Positions 45,940-56,099 of a stretch of DNA of 64,000 nucleotides are shown one piece after another. Position 1 is the stretch's first letter. The number at the start of each line of letters is the position of its first letter. Made by a program: the position numbers and the translations under genes. The DNA is taken from contig NC_134033.1 of the NCBI RefSeq assembly GCF_964204645.1, positions 4,622,231-4,686,230 of the forward strand, written 5' to 3'. The notes beneath the pieces were generated by a model, which searched no databases, was not told the DNA's origin, and saw only the letters and a program-made list of their open reading frames with translations. The stretch is from Tubulanus polymorphus. Lineage: Eukaryota; Nemertea; Palaeonemertea; Tubulaniformes; Tubulanidae.

Positions 45940-46720
45940 AATCCTGTGTGTGTAATGTATAAATCCAATGATAATCCTTGAGTCAATTTGAATCCTTGTG
46001 TTTTTGATAACAGTTTTTTAGCACAGTTTATATCAATCCGGAATAGGTTTGAGCGCGATTTCATTCCAAATAAATCCTGAACAAGAAAACAATTCAAATT
46101 CCATTTAATTTCCAGTAACAGCTAAGTTTTTGAGAACAGTTTATCTTAAACGGTTTATCTTAAATTCGTTTCAGCGCGATTCCATACATGTCCACAAGAG
46201 GTGTCTACTTTTTTACGGGAGACAGTTTGAGCACCTCTGTCCAGACTGGTAAACCATATACCATCGAGATAACCTCTAGGTGCGAACATATACAAGACAC
46301 CCAAATGTAATAATCTGTGCGAACGACAAGAATTGTCGAATACAATGAAGTTTCATATTTCATATTATCTAACTATCGGGGTCACTGGTCATAATCCATC
46401 TTCGCTCTATAAACTGCGCGGCTCTACAGAAATCAAACCTTTCTGAACTGCATGAAATATTTATCAATATAGTACGAATCATATACTAGAAATATCTAAT
46501 AGCAATTGATTTGATTTGAAAATTTAATAATCAAATTTGATGATCCCGCTAACACCAGGTCGTGCTGACAAAACATTCTCATCTGTGATCGGACGCATAA
46601 TTAGTCATACTCGTCGATGATTTGCTAATTGGTACGAAATATACATAATGTAAACTGGATGAAACCGGTTTCGATGCGACCCGCGCGCCACGTGGGCATT
46701 TGACACATTTCACGTGACTT
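45940..46720. repeat. Upstream segment duplicated from 43720-43990 (copy 2)
   Basis: Contains the same blocks in the same order, separated by extra DNA, and ends with ACTGGATGAAACCGGTTTCG and GACCCGCGCGCCACGTG. It lies about 1 kb upstream of the large receptor gene and may hold its control region. Confidence 0.65.
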
Positions 46721-47091
46721 CTCTCATTTTCTACTGACGGTCATTGAATCTGTATCGGAATCTGTTCATTTCAGATATACAGTAAACCCCGAATCCTGGG
46801 TACAACAAAAATCATTTTCTGATTTCCTGATATATTTTACGACCTTTATCTCGGACGGCGCTTACCTCGGAGCGAAGAACTGATAAAAGAAGAAATGAAA
46901 TGCATATCAGTGTTGTTTATTGTTTCGTGAAATCGTTTTATTTTCAAATTCGTGATTTTATCGATTTCGTTGCGCGACACGTTCATTGAGAGCTGTGTTT
47001 ATGGACGGGTTAGAACTGGACGCGCGCCGGACAGACACATAGCTGATTTCAGCACAAACGATCGGTTTAATTGTGTTATACTATGTAACTT

Positions 47092-47223
47092 TATTCAAAC
47101 ATCGTCAACCCGTTTTCTAGAAGACTAATTATAACTCCGAAATACATTATCGGTATTTGCTGCATTTGTTGGCTCGTTATGAGCACAGTTCCTATTCTAC
47201 CGCTGTCATCGTCGTCTTACTTG
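47092..47223 (+). pseudogene. Stray copy of the receptor helix-4 segment
   Basis: About 130 bp, roughly 90% identical by eye to 53140-53273, which encodes the loop and helix 4 of the large receptor downstream. It includes TATCGGTATTTGCTGCATTTG in near-perfect form. No neighbouring receptor sequence accompanies it. It may be a leftover from an earlier tandem copy or from gene conversion. Confidence 0.85.
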
Positions 47224-47667
47224 GTTGGTGTTGGTTCTGCGAAAAGTCAATAGCGAACAAGTCCATGCCCGCTACAACACGAAGTGTTTTATAGAATATT
47301 TTGAGGTATAGATAGAAAATGTCATCGAATATTATCAAAAACTGAACGAAGTTCGGGATCGACAGTAAATATATTTTTAGAGAAATAATTGCGCATGTTT
47401 ATAAACCCGATATATTGAAACACGTCTTAATTTAGAAACCGCGGTAGTTACAGCGAAACCGAGAACAGAAGATAGTTTCACAAATACGAGACTTGCGTCA
47501 GTTTGATGGGAGATCTTTTTAACAAAATAATTAGACTCTGATCCATTCGTCAACTTTTCATATTAGCAAATTCGTCATTACATTGCAGCTACTCTTTGAA
47601 ACAATGTCGTGAAAACTTTGGTAATAGTTAGAAATGTGTTTGTCTTGAAGCGTAAATTGTGTTCAAT

Positions 47668-48897
47668 ATGCAGCGAATGAAAGCGTTGTTCGTAGTTTTA
47701 CTGATCGCTTGCGGAGACTGTATATTTACGCGGGCTGATCGCACAAACTCTGTCGAGGAAGCCGCGTCTGTTACAGTCAGTTCATCTTGTAACAACACTC
47801 AATACTCCGTCGATTCTACGTCTGGTTACATCGTTTCACCGAATTATCCGTCGTTAGTGCGCGGTGTTGAATGTCGTTGTTTCGTCAACAGCTCTTTACC
47901 GGGAAGTTTTCTCGTTGAAGTTTACTACGACATCGAGCCGTCGATATTCTGTAACGAAAACTACCTTCTCGTCGGTGAGTCCGACAACAAACTCTGCGCT
48001 ACCGGAAGAAAACGACTAGATATCCGCAGTAACGATTTGATTTCGTTGTTGTTTAGGAGTAACGTCGATGGAGCGCGAGGTAGTCGGGTTTATATCATAT
48101 ATCGTTTTGAAGGACAGAGTCGTTTGAAAATCGAATGTAAATGCATTTATAACGGTGGAGTAAAGGAATTACCAACTCAAACAGGTCATGAATTCAGGAT
48201 TTCTACTGACCGATGTAAATTGTTGTTAGAATGGATCGGGATGCCAGACGGGTTTGCAATGAATTTAACGTTCATTCAGATAGTTTTCAGATTATATCCA
48301 GGTGACGATCCAATGAAAACTCGTCCTCAAATTTACGACGGATGGAACAGCACCAGTGAACCTATAGCTCTTATACGAGAACAAACCGGACATCCACCTT
48401 CATCGTTTTATACTAAAACTTATAAAGCACGTATTGAATTTATTTCAAGTAAACTGTCGTTTAAGTCGCAGTTACTCGTGCAAGTTTACAAAATATCAGA
48501 TTGGATCATCTCTAACCCGTTAATTCAAGTCTATAATAAATCAGGACTGCTCACTACAATTGATGGAATACCACATATAGTAACTAAGTCTAAACACTTA
48601 TACTGCTGGTCTATCACAGTTGATGTTCTGCAGTACGTCGTCTTCAACTGGACACGTGATCTCGTCTCGTCACCAGGTGTCGTTGGTGTATATAAACAGG
48701 AAGGGTTCCGTATTGTGAGAACTGATATTTTACTCAGTTTTAATCATCTTAAATCTCTGAGTGTAAAATCAGACGGATTTCTTGTGATTTTGTGCGTTTT
48801 GACGACATCGGATTTTTTAAGATCGAATTTGAAAATAGAATTCGAAGTGAAATCAATGACAATATCAGATGTCTACATCAACAAGCCAAGGACACGG
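47668..48897 (+). CDS. Receptor exon 1: signal peptide and CUB-like domains
   Basis: ATG at 47668; the open frame begins slightly earlier without ATG. The signal peptide is residues 1-18 or so. CUB-like domain 1 covers about 30-155 (SGYIVSPNYPS, then YIIYRFEGQ). Domain 2 follows from about 156 to 275 and a third, more diverged one from about 276 to 400. Asn glycosylation sites are frequent. The donor is GTAAGT at 48898. CUB domains are extracellular binding modules. Confidence 0.75.
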
Positions 48898-48992
48898 GTA
48901 AGTTTATTACAGTGATTTGTAAATTTGGTTTTTCTAACATTGCATTTGACTGCAATACTTAATACCATTATCAATATCGTTATGTGTTTCAG

Positions 48993-50351
48993 GCAATAAA
49001 GATTATGAAATCATTGATAATTGCTCACATGTTCCCGAGATCAAAGAATACATTGTATCGTGTAACTACATTACAACTAAACTGGAAAGTGAACATCTAT
49101 GAATCACAACAGTTGAAACTAACAGTACTATCTGAAAACTGTGATCGAGCTGGTTTTTATATTTTTGATGGTAGTAATTTCACAGCTAGACGCCATGGTC
49201 CGTATTGTCCTGGTTCATTCTATGGTCGATCTGTCGTCAGCCTGATTACATCAGGTGGACCGGTTACTGTAGTAGCATACGCTTATTACTATAACAATCA
49301 GTTAACAGTTGGTGATCCCAGCAGGTCATCTATTAGATTAGCTCCTACTGATTGTGATGGTTATGTTCTACGCGGTGAAGAACGTCAGATCAATATGACG
49401 TTACACTCTCTCGTGATTACACCTGAAAATCGACGCCTTCGCTTGAAAAATATTCACATATTTTCAGAACACGAATATCAAATTGACCGATGTTTTATCA
49501 AGATGTCATTATTATGTGAACAGTTTCTGAGTTTGAGTAATCAGTTTCTTAATAACAGTCTCGTATTAAACACTGTAGATTTCACAGGCGATGAGTTTGG
49601 ATTCTGGCAGGAACCATTAATTGTTAAAGTACGTCGTAAATGTTTAGGAGTGAAAAAATCGGATAGTTTAGGATTTGTCGGTTCCCGTCTTCCAGTTACT
49701 ACTAAAGATAAATGTGGACTCGTGCAGTCACCGAACTACCCTGGTGATGCAGGACGTACATCGGAATCGATTTCATATGAATTTGAAAACCCGATAAAAC
49801 AAAATATATTTCAATATTACAGATTTATTGTCAAATCTATTGGATCAGTTTCATGCGACACAGACGGATTTGGTCGAAATGATCCGATCATTTTAATGCA
49901 GCGTATGATTGTCAACCTTTTCCTAAATGGAAAAATATCTATAATTATTAGTACCCAACACGAAACTAAAATATGTGAAAATAACGCGGTTCGTGGACTT
50001 ATATTTCATAGTTTAACAGATAATACTCTGCGTTTTGAAGTAAAGAATAAAATCCCCATCTTTCAAATACAATACACTTTACACGAGTCGTTACCGATTG
50101 AACATTTCGATGATTTCTACTGTAAACAAGGATTTCTGGATTCTGGAATTTCCTGCATCAAATTCATCAGAGATGAACGTCTGAATTGGGAGAACGCTGA
50201 AATATACTGCAGACAGAAGCACGCGGGACATCTACTCACTGTCAACTCAGAACAGGAAATGATTTCCATCAAAAGAGTATTCGCTACAGAACTTCTCCGA
50301 ATGGCGTACTCATTAAAAGCGCTGATAATGATGATTGGATTGAAATGGCAG
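48993..50351 (+). CDS. Receptor exon 2: CUB-like domains and start of lectin domain 1
   Basis: Acceptor TTTCAG before 48993, donor GTAAGA at 50352, both in phase 0. It contains a CUB-like domain (KLTVLSENCDRAGFYIFDGS), a further one (CGLVQSPNYPGDAG) and the first half of a C-type lectin-like domain (WENAEIYCRQKHAGHLLTVNSEQE). Near both ends a neighbouring frame reads more protein-like than the long frame: DNCSHVPEIKEYIVSCNY near 49030-49070, and SADNDDWIEM near 50325. Small indels are therefore suspected. Confidence 0.65.
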
Positions 50352-50437
50352 GTAAGACAAATGTTTACAAATATATATTAGAGTAAGATTTTTAATGAAA
50401 AATGGTTTAACAATTTATCATTTTCTTCACGAAAAAG

Positions 50438-52573
50438 AATGACGGTTATTACACGTGGACTGACGGTAAACCAATGAGCTACACGGAGTGGTATAAACCT
50501 GTTATAAATGAAACGATACCAGAAGTTATTCGAGGATTGATATCTCCGCTAAGAAAACAACCGATAAATGACGTCAATATGCCGTGTACGGCGATGATAC
50601 TGAATAATCCACGAGGATCGACGAACTGGGTTCGATTCCCGTGTCAAATCGAGGAGACGCACACGACATTCATTTTTGAATCTGAGAGAATCGACATCAA
50701 ACACAAACACAATTCAACGATAAACGATGCGAACAATTCAACAAATACAGACTTAAATAAAACCATAGATCAAATGATTTCCGATGATACTTTGATAAAT
50801 TCAACCTGTTCAAGAGGTTGGGTAACTATTTCCGGACAATGTTATCAAATACTAACCGACTGGAAAAACAATCGAGGTTTGAATATTCGGAGTGCTAGAG
50901 AAATGTGTCACAGCATCCGCGCCGAAATAGTAAGAATCTTTTCAAATACAGGAAGCGATATGAACTATCTGGTCGGCAAATTCCAATATCGACATCAATA
51001 TGGCGCTATACTGACAATTGACCGCGACGGTTTTAAAGTTATCAAACCATTGGTGACCAGAAATGAAATTACTTATATTCAATCAGTTAAATGGTTATTG
51101 AAACCTTTCGATAATGCAAAAGATAAAGTGCATTCCGTGATGTGTACCTATAATGTAACTGCTAAAGAGTTAGCTTCTATAAGCGGTTGTAAATCGTGGC
51201 AGTTTGAATGTAACGATCAAAGATGTATCAGCGACCATCGCGTATGTGATACCAGACACGACTGTCAACACGGTGAAGATGAACTCAATTGTACGGATAT
51301 CAATTTACACAGTCAGTTCCGCTGTAACGATGGACAGGTTATATCGATTAGCGGTTTCTGTGACTTTATGAGAGATTGCGTCGATGGCTCGGATGAGAAC
51401 TCGTGCTATCATCCACCGTGTTTATCTACGCAATATCGCTGTTCCAATCACCAATGTATGGATAGTTATAAACGATGTGACGGACTAGCCAACTGTAAAG
51501 ACGGTTCCGATGAGATGGGATGCACTGCCGAACTTTGTCAGGGGTTCTCGTGCTCGGACGGTGATTGTATTAGTTCCCAGTTGTATCGGGATGGTGTCGT
51601 GGATTGTAGCGGAAGTCTCGAAGAAGACGAATTGATCACTAATATGACAGTGAATCCTGAGGTTTACTGTAATAATGACAATCACTGTACGACTCGTTTC
51701 ACAGATCTGTGTAAGGAATCGGATGAACAAAGATGTTCGTTCAATTCTCCTCGCTGTTATTCCCGACACGAAAGATGTATATTAGAAAGGATGCCGATTG
51801 GTTTCCCGGTATGTAGAAATCTTGAACATATACTGGCGTGTAATGACTTCGAGTGCGCGGTTGGTACTGTAAAATGTCCGTTATCTTACTGTATACCGAT
51901 CAGACACGTTTGTGACGGTCGATCCGATTGTCCTAATTCAGAAGATGAACGCAACTGCGAGACTTGGTCGTGTCCGGGAATGTTTAAATGTGGCCAGGGA
52001 AATCGATGTATTCCGCAATCTGAAGTTTGCGACGGTGTCGTTAATTGTAAATATAACTCGGATGACGAGTCATACTGTAAGGTCACGTGTCCTGAACGTT
52101 GTAATTGCCGGGGTCATTTCATCGATTGTGAAAATGCTCTTTTATCGGATATTACTGGTCGTTTTATAGAATCAACTCGGGTTTTGATTTTATCGAATAA
52201 CCGAGTCGTATTTAACGAGTCGACATTCAACTCTTTCATTTATCTTCGTTTTCTCGATATTTCGGGCAATAATTTGTCTTACATCGTTCCCTACGCGTTT
52301 TCTAATCTAAACAATCTTTACAGATTAGACCTTACACACAACCGCATAACATCATTATCTGCTAATACATTCGCAGGTTTGATCGGTTTGAAAGAACTAT
52401 TTCTTATCGGAAATCCGCTGCAACACTTAGAAGACGGTAGTTTCCGAGGTCTGACGTCACTTACTGTCCTCGATCTTCACGGACTTTCTATATCGGTTCT
52501 CGGTGAAAATGTATTTAAAGGTTTATCCGCATTACAGTCGTTAAATATCAGCAGTAACAGAATACATTATTAA
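50438..52573 (+). CDS. Receptor exon 3a: lectin domains, LDLa repeats and LRRs, up to a stop
   Basis: Starts after an AG at 50437 with GYYTWTDGKPMSYTEWY, the second half of lectin domain 1. Lectin-like domain 2 runs from about 50800 to 51190. LDLa units follow from 51190 to 52080, among them CISDHRVCDTRHDCQHGEDE and CIPIRHVCDGRSDCPNSEDE; one or two are irregular. The Cys cap CPERCNC at about 52088 opens the LRRs. The frame stops at 52571-52573, inside the second copy of the 16-bp duplication. Confidence 0.75.
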   Translation, partial: NDGYYTWTDGKPMSYTEWYKPVINETIPEVIRGLISPLRKQPINDVNMPCTAMILNNPRGSTNWVRFPCQIEETHTTFIFESERIDIKHKHNSTINDANNSTNTDLNKTIDQMISDDTLINSTCSRGWVTISGQCYQILTDWKNNRGLNIRSAREMCHSIRAEIVRIFSNTGSDMNYLVGKFQYRHQYGAILTIDRDGFKVIKPLVTRNEITYIQSVKWLLKPFDNAKDKVHSVMCTYNVTAKELASISGCKSWQFECNDQRCISDHRVCDTRHDCQHGEDELNCTDINLHSQFRCNDGQVISISGFCDFMRDCVDGSDENSCYHPPCLSTQYRCSNHQCMDSYKRCDGLANCKDGSDEMGCTAELCQGFSCSDGDCISSQLYRDGVVDCSGSLEEDELITNMTVNPEVYCNNDNHCTTRFTDLCKESDEQRCSFNSPRCYSRHERCILERMPIGFPVCRNLEHILACNDFECAVGTVKCPLSYCIPIRHVCDGRSDCPNSEDERNCETWSCPGMFKCGQGNRCIPQSEVCDGVVNCKYNSDDESYCKVTCPERCNCRGHFIDCENALLSDITGRFIESTRVLILSNNRVVFNESTFNSFIYLRFLDISGNNLSYIVPYAFSNLNNLYRLDLTHNRITSLSANTFAGLIGLKELFLIGNPLQHLEDGSFRGLTSLTVLDLHGLSISVLGENVFKGLSALQSLNISSNRIHY

Positions 52574-52586
52574 CAGAATACATTAT
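52555..52586 (+). repeat. 16-bp tandem duplication creating a stop in the receptor
   Basis: TAACAGAATACATTAT occurs twice in direct succession (52555-52570 and 52571-52586). The second copy opens with an in-frame TAA and also shifts the frame. Immediately after it the receptor sequence resumes in another frame. Confidence 0.9.
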
Positions 52587-53668
52587 ATTTCCAGTTCCGC
52601 TTTTTCTGCACTGGCTAAACTAGAAACGCTAGACCATGTCAACAATTCCGAAGTGATATTCGTAAAAAGAAACGTTCTAAGCGATCTTACATCATTGAAA
52701 TACCTCGCTTCGGATGCTTACAAATTTTGCTGCATGGCACCGAATGTTGACCGATGTCTTCCCGAAGCTGACGAATTTTCGACCTGCTCTGACCTGATGG
52801 GTAACGCTGTACTGAGAGCCATCATCTGGATGATCGCATCTTTCAGTTTTCTCGCTAACAGTATCGTTATTTTAATTCGCGTTCAAGCTTTGCGGGTCGA
52901 ATCCTCCGGAACACGTAACACATCTTCTGATATCCTCATCATAAATATTGCCGGTTGTGATTTTCTGATGTCGGTCTATTTGTTTTTGATCGCAGGAGCT
53001 GACCACGCGTTCAAGGGTATTTATTATCTGAATTCTGAAACCTGGACGAATAGCTCATTATGCCGTCTCGCCGGGGTTATTGTCACCGTTTCGTGCGAAG
53101 GTTCCTTAACTTTTCTCTTAATTCTAACGCGTTATAGATATTCAAATATCGTCAACCCGTTTTCTGGAAGTCCAATTATAACTCCAAAATACGTTATCGG
53201 TATTTGCTGCATTTGTTGGCTCGTTATTGGCACAGTTTCTATTATACCGCTGTCATCGTCGTCTTACTTCGGAGACAATTTCTACGGTACAACCGGAGTT
53301 TGTTTGCCTATGAATTTACTGACGATCGACGTCAATGGCTGGCACTATTCATTCGCTATTTTTGCCTTGCTTAATGCGGCAATATTGGCTACGATTATGA
53401 CGACGTACGTTCAGATGTATAGACTCGTAGAAGGAGTTTAGTAATCAATCTTTGTAATTTATTTTGCTGGCTACCGATAATAATCGTTCAGTTTTGCGCC
53501 GTATTTTCGGTCGAGATACCGAACCAGGTGGCCGCTTGGCTGGCCGTTCTATTTTTACCGATCAACTCGTCTCTGAATCCGCTTCTTTATACAATACTAA
53601 CTATCGATATGAAATCTATTCGTGAACGCAACAAAAGACGACTAGGATTGATGACATCCAGTAAATAA
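52587..53668 (+). pseudogene. Receptor exon 3b: last LRR, Cys hinge and seven-helix domain
   Basis: Reads from the last LRR through a Cys-rich hinge (FCCMAPNVDRC, FSTCSDL) to helices 1-5 in one frame, open to 53441. Helix 6 onwards is in another frame: NLCNLFCWLPIIIVQF, then INSSLNPLLYT, to a TAA at 53666. The third intracellular loop seems to have lost a few bases. SLNPLLYT is the helix-7 NPxxY-type motif. In helix 3 the usual DRY is TRYRYS. Confidence 0.75.
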
Positions 53669-54428
53669 TCAATGTAAAGCTATATCTATGTTCAATATTT
53701 GATATCTCACGAACGAATCCGATTCAATGAAACGTTTTCTTATTCCAAAACGTTACGATTCAAATTTCCCGAATCGAATTTTTTTAATGATATTTTGAAA
53801 TAGAATTGATTTCGAGCAATGAGTATTCAAAGTAAACTTGTAAAGTTGACTTTCATCTGGTGTAGTTACTGTTTTTTCCACTCAAGAAAAATACCACCTG
53901 ATATCTCTACTTTTAATCGTTCACATAATGGGAGTTATTTGACATCGTAAATAGAAGTTTAATTGAAAATAAATTATAAATTATTCCGATTTCGAGAGTT
54001 AATTTGGTATATTTTTGGTGTAGCCCTTTAAAATTGCAGATTTAGCGGAAAATTGTCGAGAAAATATTTTTTCCCGCCCTGAACGACACTTCAAGGCCGA
54101 AATGTGCTTAACTACGCTTTTGGGCCGATATGTGCTTTCAAGGCGATTTGAGCATTAAGTGCAAACTATTCCAACAAGATGTTTCACTAAAAGATATTTC
54201 ATCTATTCCACTTTATTCTCGTACAACGATGTATATTTATATATTTAATATTGACCAATGACGTTCATTATCTACAATTTTTGCAACATCACGGTCTATT
54301 GTGACCTTATTCCTGATAATTGTTTTTCCTTTTCAGTGTGAACAATAAATTTAGAGCTTCAAAAATGATTTATGGCTTTAAGTTGTATAAAGTCAGTCCA
54401 CAATGCCAAGGGCTAATTATCTTGAATC
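53669..54428. other. Intergenic DNA between two receptor genes
   Basis: AT-rich, no supported gene. Presumably 3' UTR of the large receptor and upstream DNA of the next one. Confidence 0.5.
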
Positions 54429-55375
54429 ATGAATGCAACTCAAATTCTGATTGGCCGAACGTACAGCAGTAACATCGTTCTGATGTATGTGGTGAACAGG
54501 TCTGGAAGCTACCGTGCCGTAGCGCTAGCCATTCTGCCTGTCTTGTTCTCTTCGGAGCTTTCGGAAATTCGGCTACTTTCTTGATCATGATAAGTCGCAG
54601 ATTCCGCAGTTTATCTTGCGCTAACTATCTTATCGTTTTATCTCTCAGCGATTTCCTCTACTATTCAGATTACACACTTATGCCTGTTTTACAGTTTGTT
54701 CTCTTTCATATGAACACTGGTCCTATATTCATGTTGAATTCACTGATCAGTTGTAATATCTATGAGTTCATAATGGTACTAGCATCCTGCAATAGTTCGT
54801 GGTTGATAGTAGCTATTTCTCTAGAACGGACAGCAGTTGTGCTCTTCCCGTTCACATCTCGTTTCTTATGTACACCGAGATTCGCTAGGATTGTTATGTT
54901 GATAATTACTGCAGCAAATGTACTGCTTCTATTTATCACACTAACTTTAACGATTCATTTTTCCGACCAGTTTCTCGAATGTTACTATAAATTATCTGAC
55001 CAAATAATATTTTTTACCATAATCGTCGTCTATGCTAACCTTATACCGTTAATTTTGATCATTACATCGAATTCTATTATCCTAATTCAGTTATTCTCAA
55101 GTTCAAAAATACTGTCGTCTGATCAGAAAACTACAAAATCAATACGTACAACATTAATGCTTGTAACAGTTTCACTCGCATTTGCGATGTTTACACTTCC
55201 AACAACTATTGCGATATTGTTACCGATTTCATCGGGACAACAAGTTTTTCTTTTGGACATTTTTACACAATTCCATGTTTGCAACTTTGTGGTAAATTTC
55301 TACATATATCTTTTACTGGGACGAGAAATTCGCGAATATTTCTGTATGAAAATCTGCTGCAGAAATAATTCATAA
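54429..55375 (+). pseudogene. Rhodopsin-like receptor with a frame break in helix 1
   Basis: A frame from ATG 54429 reads MNATQILIG and part of a helix-1-like segment (YRAVALAILPVLF). The remainder is in another frame: GAFGNSATFLIM (the helix-1 GN motif), helix 2 with LSLSDF, helix 3 with SLERTAVVLFP, and on to FVVNFYIYLLLGREIREYF at helix 7. The break lies near 54545-54555. NFYIY replaces NPxxY. The closest relative in the window is the pseudogene at 34880-35675. It is an orphan receptor; if the break is a sequencing error the gene is otherwise complete. Confidence 0.75.
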
Positions 55376-55515
55376 TAACAACTACGTAATGATGTCAAGT
55401 TTAGTTCACGTGGTACATGCCGGAAGAATATATAATCCGAGGAGGGGGTGGCGTAGCCAGAATTCCGGAAGATTCTGGCCGAACATGTAATCCCCAGCCA
55501 TCTAAACTGTAACCT

Positions 55516-56042
55516 TGTTACCACGAACAAACAAATACAACGAACAGCCTTATATAAATTTATACAAGTTATTTAATAACAGGTATACTTAACTCATGTA
55601 CAATTTATATGCGGTTGATATGATTCGAGGTGGCGTTCATCGCAGGAGGTTTTCTGGGATCCTTTCCGACAGCAGCGAACAGTTCGTTACTCGAGATTCT
55701 TTTCCATCCAACAGTTTACCGTTCGTCGCACGGGGTTCCTTTCAGCAGCAGTGTGCAGCAGTTCGTCGCACGTGTGCAGTATTGCAGTTCGCTGTGGTTC
55801 AACCAGTCTTTTTTCTTTAACAGCTCAGAAGGCTACTTATACACATTTGGTGCTCACACCATGAAAATGATAAGAAGACCGCGAAGAGCATTGTTCCACG
55901 ACCAAGGAAATAAACTTATATTCATTAAACTAAAAGGTTCACAGTCTGTTGATAAGCTTTTATAAAACTTAATACAACTATGAAAATTGCGTTCCGTTGA
56001 CTACACTATTATCTATATACACTAATACATTAATACGTTACA
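55516..56042 (-). repeat. LTR-like block (3' LTR of a minus-strand gypsy relic)
   Basis: 527 bp with TGTTACC... at one end and ...GTTACA at the other, bordered at 56043-56055 by a run that reads as a polypurine tract on the minus strand (AAGAGCGGGGGGTT). It fits the 3' LTR of the relic at 56100-57147. The partner LTR is not recognised. Confidence 0.55.
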
Positions 56043-56099
56043 TAACCCCCCGCTCTTAAACTTTGTTTCTTGAACTAAGTTAAACTATACTAAATACAC

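Larger units (their letters stand above)
47668..53668 (+). pseudogene. CUB / C-type lectin / LDLa / LRR seven-helix receptor, GRL101-like
   Basis: Three exons: 47668-48897, 48993-50351 and 50438-53668. A signal peptide (MKALFVVLLIACGDC) is followed by several CUB-like domains, a lectin-like domain spanning the second intron, and a second lectin-like domain. Next come about six or seven LDLa repeats (typical CDGxxDCxxGSDE), a leucine-rich cap and five or so LRRs, and a rhodopsin-type 7TM part. The LDLa-LRR-7TM half resembles Lymnaea GRL101 and relaxin-type receptors; the CUB/lectin head is unusual. Lesions: a 16-bp duplication with stop at 52571, and a frame loss at about 53440 before helix 6. 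Ligand unknown. Confidence 0.8.

Noticed and set aside
50635-50655. tRNA T-loop-like text GGGTTCGATTCCC
   Set aside because: Lies within receptor coding sequence, with no matching tRNA stems.
51485-52169. Extra frames within the LDLa region
   Set aside because: Shadows of the Cys-rich receptor frame.
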